Shown: positions 44,743 to 52,813 of the stretch, piece by piece
Numbering within the stretch: position 1 is the stretch's first letter
Layout: every line of letters begins with the position of its first letter
Origin: Welwitschia mirabilis
Taxonomy: Eukaryota > Gnetophyta > Gnetopsida > Welwitschiales
Direction: 5' to 3'
DNA: 52,813 nt
Assembly: GCA_051453625.1 (NCBI GenBank)
Contig: JBOZIK010000001.1
Span: forward strand, 183,658,405-183,711,217
The notes under the pieces: generated by a model
Databases searched by the model: none
What the model was told of the DNA's origin: nothing
The model's input: the letters and a program-made list of their open reading frames with translations, nothing else
Program-made: the position numbers and the translations under genes

Positions 44743-47700
44743 CTCCACTAGTTTTTAAAAGTAAGGGTAATTAAGTGAGATTTGATTAAAAAAATGAGGT
44801 CCACAACTTTTTCTATTACATTATAATCCTACAAGTTCAATCAACCGATTTAAGATCCAATTGATCTATCAAGATGTGTATCATAGTACTTTAGGTCTGG
44901 GGACCAGGTTTACAGATTAATCAACTAACCACATCCAGTCAACGAAATTATACATCTCGTTGACCATCCTATAATTCGTGAAAGAACAACGAGATAACAA
45001 CTAGGTCATTAGGAAGATAAAGAAAGTTTTTAAAATTTAGGGGTTTAGTGAAAATATCAGTAATTTGATGATCTACACAAACAAAATTCATTGAAATACT
45101 ACCTTTTTCTATTTGATCTCTAAGAAAATGGTGTCTCAATTCAATATGTTTAGTACTAGAATGTTGAATGGGGTTTTTAGAGATATTAAATGCACTAGTA
45201 TTATTACAAAAAATAGGAACCTATTTAAAAATTACACCAAAATCTTTTAATATTTACTTCATCCAAAGGAGATGGATACAATAACTTCTTGTAGATATAT
45301 ATTTAGCTTCTGGTATTAAAAGGGAGATTAAGTTTGCTTTTTACTAGTCCATCCCATTAAGCACAAACCTAAAAGAAAATAATTACCTCTTGTGCTCTTC
45401 CTATCATCTTTACACCCAACTCAATTTGCATCACTAAATCCTATAAGATCAAAAGATGTTTTTTTTTATACAATAATCCAAAGTCACATGTGTCTTTTAT
45501 ATATCTTATTATTCTTTTGATAGATTGGAGGTGTAATTCTTTTAGTTGGGTCTGACATCTCACATAAGTGACAAAACTAAACATAATATTGGGTATGCTT
45601 GTAATTAGATACAATAAACTTCCTATCATACTTCTATAAGGTATGTGGTCTACTGATTTTTCATGTTAATCTAGACTAACTTTACAAGAAATAGACATAG
45701 GTGTGTTAGTTATTTTAGCATTCTTTAACCCAAAACATTTGATAAAATCCTTTACATATTTAGACTAAGATATAAAAATTCCATTTTTTGATTGTTTAAT
45801 TTGTAAGCTAAGGAACATTCTAACTTCACCAAGCATACTCATCTCAAAGTGTATTATCATGATATTAGCAAATTCTTTTGATAAAAATTTGTTAAAGGAA
45901 CCAAAAATTATGTCATTCACATAAATTTGAATAATAATAAAATCCTTCTTTATATTCTTGACAAATACATTTTTATCTACAGTTCCATGGATATAACCGT
46001 TTTCATTTAGAAATGTGGCTAACTTTTTATACCATGCACTTAGATCTTTGTTCAAGTCATATAAGGCCTTTTAAGTTAATACACATATGTTTATGAGGAT
46101 CTATAAATCCTTAAGTTATTCTACATATAATTATTCATTAAGCTTTTTACTTATAAAAGCACTTTTCACATCCATTTGATAAACTTTGATATTATTAAAG
46201 TCTACATAAAATAAAAACATTATAATGCTATCTAGCCTTGCCATAAGAGCAAAACTGTCACCTATATCAATACCTTTAATTTGGTTGTAGCCTTATGCCA
46301 CTAATCTTGCTTTGTTTTTAATAATATTATTTTGCTCATCACACTTATTTTTGAAGATCCATTTTGTCCCAATAATATTTTTTTTCTTTGTTTTTTTAAC
46401 AAGCTTCCATATATCATTCCTTTTGAATTATTATAATTCATTTTTCATGGCCATCTTCCACTCTTCATGGGATTCTACCTCTTCAAGTTTCTTAGGTTCA
46501 ACATGTAAGACATAATAAATATGAGCATAAAAATTCTTCATAGAGTTTTTTGTTTTAATATTTAAACTAGGGAGTTGGTGGCTAGGTTTAGGATAATTTC
46601 CATCTTACGCCTGACAAATCAAAACAAAAGGAAATCTTTTCATCATATTCATTTAAAAATTTTTATAAGTCTTAAATGATCCATTAAATTAATAATCTCA
46701 ATTACTATCGATTGTAATTGTGTTATGTGAAGCAGGCTTAAAGAGTTAATTTAGCTTTTAATTAGGCCTTTCGAATGATCTATTTTCCTATTTAACTTAG
46801 GATTTCATTGAAATTATAGAAATATTCTTATTAAGGCACCCAGAGACGAGGAAGAGTGTGAGTAGTGACAAAATGCTTCAGGGAGTTGTAATTAGCATAG
46901 ATCTAGAGATTTCTAAATAGGTTAACCTTTTGAACTGATGCTGAATCCATCTCTAATGATAGACCCTAAAGGGTGATCTTTTATCTCTTTAGACTTTTTA
47001 GTATTAACTTTCTTAATTGGCACTTATTCTTTTTCAATTGAGTTTTATTTTATTATGGAAGCACTTGGAGAAAGGTTCTCTTCATCATTTGAAGAAAGAG
47101 ATCTTGTGCTAACATCATCTATTTGAACATGTATTGACTCTTTCAAAGTTAGGATTTTTTTTTGAACACCTAATAAGCTCTATTTCTAGTATAGCATCCT
47201 AAAAAGTTTTTTTCATCAGCATTTGATTTAAATTTACTCAAATGTTTTCTATCCTTTAAAATAAAGCACTTACTCCTAAAGACTTCAAAATAAGAAACAT
47301 TTGGTTGTCTTCCTTTCTAAAGTTCATAAGGCATTTTATCCATTTCTGGTCTAAGGTAAACTCTATTTATGATATACTAAGTGGTGCTAATAGCTTAAGC
47401 CTAAAAATTTTTAGGAATATACTTTTCATTCAATATTGTTCTTATCATTTCTTGGAGGACTTGTTTTTCCTCTAGTAATTTCATTTTTGTAAGAAATTTT
47501 AGGGGCTGAGAATTATTGTTCAATACCATTATTAACACAATATATTTTAAACAAATGATTTTCAAACTCTCCTCCAAGATTGCTTATAATTTTATTAATG
47601 ATATAACCTTTTTTGTTTTGAATTTTATTGCATATTTCAACTCAATGTTTATACATTTTACATTTGTTTGTAAGAAAGACTACCCAAGTAAATCTTGGTT

Positions 47701-50000
47701 AGTCATCAACCATACTTAAAAAATAGCATTTTCCTACTAAACCTTATGTTTGGGATAGATCTACCAAATCCATATGAATAATATCTAAAGGCGTTATTGT
47801 AAAAACTTGATTTTTTGCTTTTGTATGAGCTTCTTACTCGTTTCTATTTTTAACATACATTACAAAAATCATGTTTTTTAATGTTAAATTTTAGAATTTA
47901 TTTTACAATTTCTTTTTTTAAAATGTTTTCAAATAATCATAGTTTACATAAACTAAACGTTTATGCCAAATCTCTTTTTGGTTTACATGAAAAAAATAAA
48001 AGTAAAAAATTATTGATCAATACTATAGGCATTATCTATTCTATTTTCTTTAAGAATAATATCATTTGTTTTACCATGTCTAACTTCATATTTAATACTA
48101 TTGAAAACAACTTTGTATCCTTTATCACTAATTTAATTAATGCTAAGTAAATAGTGCTTAAGACCATTAACATATAAAATCTCATTTATTTTGGATAAGT
48201 TACCTCTATTAATGCTTCTAATTACTTCGATCTTGGCTCTTCCATTATCACCAAAAGTAACTTCTTCATCATCAAAGTCATCTAGCTATTTAAATCTTGA
48301 TTTATCTCTTATAATGTATCAAGAGTAGCCACTATCCAAGTACCAACTAGTTTCATTTAATACCTTGGAATCTATTTAAATCAAAAGACTTTTCAAATTA
48401 TTAGCTCTTATCCACTTAGTCATTTTGGACTAATGTGATATAGCTCCTCTTGGAATAAATTTAAAAGGAAAGGTACTAACAGAATTTGAAAATAACATTA
48501 ATTTTTTAACATTACAAAATAAATTAGAATGATCAGTTTTACCATAAAAATGACATCTAACTTTTGAAATAAAACTATTTTGCCATGATAACTAATTTTG
48601 TTAAATTCATGGCCTTTAAAGGATAAATCCAATGCCTATCTTATCATGAGCTAGTTTTCCTATTCCAATAATTTATTTCAATTTAGTTAAACTACTTAAA
48701 AATTTACTAAAAAAATGTAACAAGTTCTTTACCTCTAGAGAAAGTTTGGAATTTTTAGATTTGACCATCTTGTACTTTGTTTTCAGTTCCTTCTTTTCTT
48801 TAGTTAGATCCTTTACTATTTGTTTGGATCATTGATGTATTTCACCAATTTTTCATACTCCATGTAAAGTTCCTAGTAGGTGTCTTTAAATTTATTCTGA
48901 TTTTCTTAAATAAGATCTAAATCATCAAGTTCAAATAAGCTAGGAAAGTTCTTTAAGGAAGAAACTATTGCCATGATTTCTCCATCTAATTCGTGCTTAG
49001 AGCTACTATCATCCTCTTCATCTACATTATCACATATAGAAATGAATAAATATGTTTTTGACTTTCTCTAATCTCTTTTATTTCTTGGACACTAATTTTT
49101 AACATGTTCATAATCTTTACAAGCATAACATTGAATTTCCTTTACTTTATCTTGATCTTTTCTAAACTGGGAATGATCTCATTTTGACTCTCTGCTTAAC
49201 TTACGTTCTTTCTTTCTTCCATGTAAAAATTTGTTAAATCTCATTGCTAAAAGGGCAACTTTATTATAATCAAAGTCTTCATCTAATTTTTTTGATCTGT
49301 ATTTGTCCTACATACATTTTAAAGTAAGGCCTTTTTTTCTATCTTTAGTAAATTTCAATTCATAAGTTTATAAATTATCTTATAGTTTCTCAAGGACCAT
49401 TCAATTAATATCCTTTTGTTTTTAAATTACAATAGCCATTGGCTCAAATCATTTTGAAAGAGATCTTAACACTTTTTGAACCACCTTTGCTTCTTTCATT
49501 CTTTTGCCTAAACTTGCAATAAAATTTATGATATTTGTTAGTTTAGCAAAAAATTCTTGTAGTGTCTCTTCCTCATCCATATGAATTTAATCAAACTTTA
49601 AAATGAGAATTTGAAGTTTGGCCTACTTAATAGTAGATGTCCCTTCATATGCTATTTCTAAAAGGTTCCATGCTTCTATTACATGTTTTTAATTCATGAT
49701 TATTTTCAACTCATCTATACATACTACACAAAAAATTGCATTAAGAGCATAGGCATCTATGATAACTTTAGATCTATTAGTGGGGATCCATTGATCTCTA
49801 GTTTTTGCTATTATAATAGTATTTTCATGGACATTGGTTTTGGTTAGAGTGGACATAATATAACCATTGTAAATGATCTTATTTATGTCTATATCTAAGG
49901 ATTTGAAAAAAATTTTCATAGAATCTTTCTAGTAGGCATAGTTTAATACATCAAACATAGGTGGATAACTAGTAGAAAAATTCATCTAAAGGGTTACTCA
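44743..50000 (-). pseudogene. Copia3 gag-pol remnant
   Basis: Reading right to left on the minus strand: gag from about 49985 (MKIFFKSLDIDINKIIYNGY, then RSKVIIDAYALNAIFCV, 49919-49689). CCHC knuckle YACKDYEHVKN-stop-CP at about 49131-49088. A coiled-coil Lys/Glu region to 48730. Protease WYLDSGYS near 48350-48325. GAG-pre-integrase and integrase about 48250-46900 (RPEMDKMPYELWKEDN near 47340). Reverse transcriptase about 46430-45600 (YQMDVKSAFISKKL near 46175, AWYKKLATFLNENGYIHGTV near 46035, IYVNDIIFGSFNKF near 45930 with the first Asp of YVDD changed to Asn, and FEMSMLGEVRMFLSLQIKQ near 45840). RNase H to about 45000 (GFSDANxVGCKDDRKSTRGN near 45430). Many stops. Confidence 0.87.
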
Positions 50001-50053
50001 TTTTTAGGGTTTAGGAGTCTACACCTATTATGATCTAATAATGACTTTACCTA

Positions 50054-50067
50054 GCTTTGATACTAAA
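50054..50067 (-). other. Primer binding site of Copia3 (decayed)
   Basis: The minus strand reads TTTAGTATCAAAGC, identical to the decayed site of Gypsy1. It lies directly against the LTR edge TG at 50068. Confidence 0.78.
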
Positions 50068-51422
50068 TGAATGATCAAGAACCCTAGATGGGAGGGTGAA
50101 TAGGATTTGGAAAATAAACAAATATATTCACAAAATTATCTTTACATGAAATAAACACTAAAATATTTATGCATGTAAAAATTAAAACTATTCCAAAAAT
50201 AAAGAATAGAAAACACAAAAACATTAATGGAGATGCACAATTGATTTTATAGTGGTTTGAGAAAACCCTCTACTCCATTCTTGATGATTAACTTCTATCT
50301 AAGACTAATCTAGATCTTCATTAATCTCTTTCTAGATATTTTAGGTTCACCTGTAAGCTTTAAAATTAGACTTTTCTGAGGCTTAATCTCAATCTTTAGC
50401 AAGAATATAAAGTGATAACAATGGTGTGCCATAACATATAAGTTTCACCAGATCTCTAGCTCAAGAATAATATTATCACACTACTTGAGAAGATAGTACA
50501 ATCCACAAATATATAGTGCAATTGATTTTACTAAGCACAAAATAATAACAGCATCTCTTAGTTCATCTTTGATCAGGTTGAGGATGTGCCAATGAGTTCT
50601 ACAATGATTTCACAATGATGCAAAAGTGGCACATTGATTTTAAATCATCTCTAATATATAGGAGAAATGTTTTAAGCTTCTTACAAGTGAAAAGACTCTC
50701 TAACGAATAAAAAATTAGTGTGCAATGGCTAGAAAAATCCCATTTCCATTACAACTAGTTAACCACTGGAAATGTCCAATTAACCCCATTTAGTGTTTTT
50801 ACTAAATTCAGTCACTCTTATATTGTTTTAGTCGACTCCTGTTTCTTATGGCTCCATGTCCAATTGACCCCTCAGGTTCTAGTTGGTCATAGGTCTATTT
50901 GCTTACATATTAATTTGATCAACCCCATGTCTAAGAAAAAGTGCAACACTATTTTTTGGTTCAAGTCTGGTTGACCCCATGAAGGTGCAATCAACCCCTT
51001 ACTAACAAATGGTGAAAATATTTCACTCTAGGTCTGGTTAACCCCTATGGAATCTAGTCAACCCCTAGATAATTTGTTGCAAAAGTTTGATGTTAAAGTT
51101 TATTCAATTCCCTCTAGAATTTAGTCAACCTGTTACTGATCAAATGTGACAAATTTAATGCTCAGGTCTAGTCAACTCCTTTAGGATATTATCAACCCCT
51201 CTAAAATCATTTTATAATAGTTTACATTTTAGGTTTGATTGACCCTTTAGGAATCTAATTGACCCCTTAGAAGATATTAAAACTGATAGGTTCAGGTTTA
51301 AATGTGACAAAATGTTTTATCTTCTAACCTATAAAGATTAATTTTTTTTGAATAAGATACAACATGTTTTGCTAAATAGAGAACTTTAGTTTAACATCAA
51401 CTTTGTAAATATTAACTCAATA
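50068..51422 (-). repeat. 5' LTR of Copia3
   Basis: 1355 bp, TGAATGATCAAGAAC ... TTAACTCAATA, homologous to 41433-42631. From about 50760 to 51280 it holds five or so degenerate direct repeats centred on TCTAGTCAACCCCT / TCTGGTTGACCCC words (ancestrally probably GTCGACC). The other LTR has fewer because of its gap. Confidence 0.88.
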
Positions 51423-52735
51423 CTATCAATTTCTATGAGCATAAGGATGTAGCCCATAGATTGCAATGTCTTTGTCAAATTATATTGGAATTCCTACATA
51501 TAATTATAAGAAAGTTTAATCATATTTTTAATCCTCATGAAAAATTGATAATTTTCTTAGTATCCCTAGTATTAACATTTTTATTGGTTATATTAATAAC
51601 TATGGATACAAATTTTTTTGTTTGAATAGTGTAATTTATAATTGGAGAAACCTTAGAGAATGGTCTAATCTAATTATGTCTAGAATTAATAGATGCATGA
51701 TTAAAAAATCAAATGAACATTTCTTTCTTAGAGCTAAAGATAGATTTTTTTGAGATCACAGGCATATAGTGTTAACTATGTACTTTTCTTAGAAGAAATA
51801 TCTCTTTTGCTTTAAGCACATGTGGCTAAAAGATCTAAGCTTTATTAATCTCCTTAAGCTTATTTGCAATACTCTAATGAAAGGTTCTTTTACTCATAAA
51901 TTGTTTTAAAGGTTTAAAATGTTAAGGCATGAGCTTATATTGGAAAAGATAGTTAAATAAATCCTTCAAGAATATTAAAAATAATTATTATAAGAGATCA
52001 TATTTATTCAAAATTACAATGTGTCCACTCACTTCTTTATAGATTATGAAAAGCATCTCATCTCTCAAATTAATGACATCTCATTTAAGAAATAAATCTA
52101 TTAGAAATGGAAAAAAATAATTCATGGATCAAGAAAGGTAATTGTAATATAAGATTCTTCTTCTATACAACATATAGTCATAGAGAAAGTAACTAGATAT
52201 AGTAAAGCATGTTCACAATGTGCTATAAGAGCAAGAAGCACAATTGTAAACACTTTTATTAGATACTTTCAGAACCTCTTCACATAAAATCTAGTGAACT
52301 TGTAAAACATTCAAGTCAGTTCCCCTATTTTAAAATAGAAGTTGTGCTACCTAATTTAAAGAGTTCCAAAGGAAAAAGAATAGAGGAACAATTAACTCAC
52401 CACAAAAAAAAGAGCTAATTGTCCTAATGGTTTTCTATTAGAGTTATACTAATTCTTTTTTAATAGCATTAATTAAAATTTTTATGCTCTAGATTAGGAA
52501 ACCTTTATAAGATATATCTTCTATAAATTATTTAATGATACTTCCATTACTCTTATTCCTAAATCAAAAGATGCAGAAAGCCCTCAGTAGTATAAATTAA
52601 TCATCTTATGAAATGTTTTTTTATAATATTTGCTGTAAGATTATAGCTAGCTAGCCAAAAACTTTACTCCTAGATATGATTTTATCTTCTTAATTTAAAT
52701 TTATATTTAAAAGGGTCATTCTGATAGGATCGAGA
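51423..52735 (+). pseudogene. LINE3 remnant: endonuclease end and reverse transcriptase start
   Basis: Plus-strand pieces of L1 ORF2: NIFIGYINNYGYKFFCLNSV near 51570-51630, LIMSRINRCMIKKSNEHFF near 51672-51728, DHRHIVL near 51755 (endonuclease SDH box). Then RT-side sequence with GFLLELY near 52420, and SITLIPKSKDAESPQ near 52545-52590 followed by YKLIIL, the first RT block. It is truncated by the G run at the window end. Heavily decayed. It may be the continuation of LINE2 interrupted by Copia3. Confidence 0.68.
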
Positions 52736-52750
52736 ATCCTAGAGAAAAAG

Positions 52751-52813
52751 ATGGGGGTGGGGGGTGGGGTGGGGGGGGGGGGGGGGGGGGGTGGGGGGGG
52801 GGGGGGTGGGGGG
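52751..52813. repeat. G-rich homopolymer tract at the window end
   Basis: 63 bases of G with five single T interruptions, at the end of the available sequence, preceded by AAAAAGATG. It could form G-quadruplexes if real. It may be an assembly end artefact. Confidence 0.92.

Larger units (their letters stand above)
41433..51422 (-). mobile_element. Copia3: SIRE-like copia retrotransposon, structurally complete
   Basis: LTRs at 41433-42631 and 50068-51422 align collinearly over more than 1 kb. The primer site lies inside the right LTR and a polypurine tract inside the left one, giving minus orientation. Internal order right to left: gag, CCHC, protease, integrase, reverse transcriptase, RNase H, then a region of over 2 kb with an extra reading frame before the 3' LTR. 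The flanking 5-mers are AGATC and CTATC (3 of 5), so the target duplication is not proven. About 10 kb with 1.2-1.35 kb LTRs fits the SIRE/Maximus group. Two gaps lie inside. Heavily decayed. Confidence 0.88.

Overview
This 52.8 kb window is AT-rich, gapped nuclear DNA from a seed plant. The plant assignment rests on families that are clearly of plant type: Ty1/copia elements primed by the initiator-Met tRNA site (TGGTATCAGAGC and decayed forms), a Ty3/gypsy chromovirus-like element, L1-type LINEs whose ORF1 resembles DUF4283, and a decayed copy of a plant SC35-like SR splicing factor. The LTR pairs are strongly diverged and almost every reading frame has stops and frameshifts, so this looks like old heterochromatic repeat DNA from a large genome. 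I cannot name the species. I see no intact host gene, rRNA, tRNA or CRISPR array. Ten runs of N interrupt the sequence.

Layout. 1-640: 5' end and partial LTR of a minus-strand copia-type element that leaves the window on the left. 640-15.8 kb: a plus-strand copia element (Copia1), split between gag and its zinc knuckle by a minus-strand gypsy element (Gypsy1, 2203-11968). Gypsy1 has both LTRs, a primer site, a polypurine tract, gag and pol. Its unusually long leader carries a tandem-repeat array and a decayed opposite-strand gene with apparent introns. 15.8-20.9 kb: a nearly full-length L1-type LINE with the best preserved coding sequence in the window. 20.9-21.6 kb: an unassigned proline/serine-rich remnant. 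21.6-38.3 kb: two minus-strand copia bodies in tandem that appear to share one LTR. That LTR is broken by a 9.3 kb composite insertion (25258-34601) flanked by TTTTG. The insertion holds gypsy-type LTR ends, a copia gag fragment, AT-rich minisatellites and the SC35-like retrocopy. 38.3-52.7 kb: remains of a second LINE, apparently split by a complete but decayed SIRE-like copia element (Copia3, 41433-51422, minus) with an extra reading frame between pol and its 3' LTR. The window ends in a G homopolymer.

No set of functional genes works together here. The content is layered insertion, tandem recombination and decay. The points most worth a second look are the spliced-looking antisense gene inside Gypsy1 with its 20-bp/higher-order repeat array, the SC35-like retrocopy in CpG-retaining DNA inside a retroelement, and the tandem copia array sharing one LTR. 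Boundaries of decayed elements are approximate unless a terminal dinucleotide, primer site or target-site duplication is cited.
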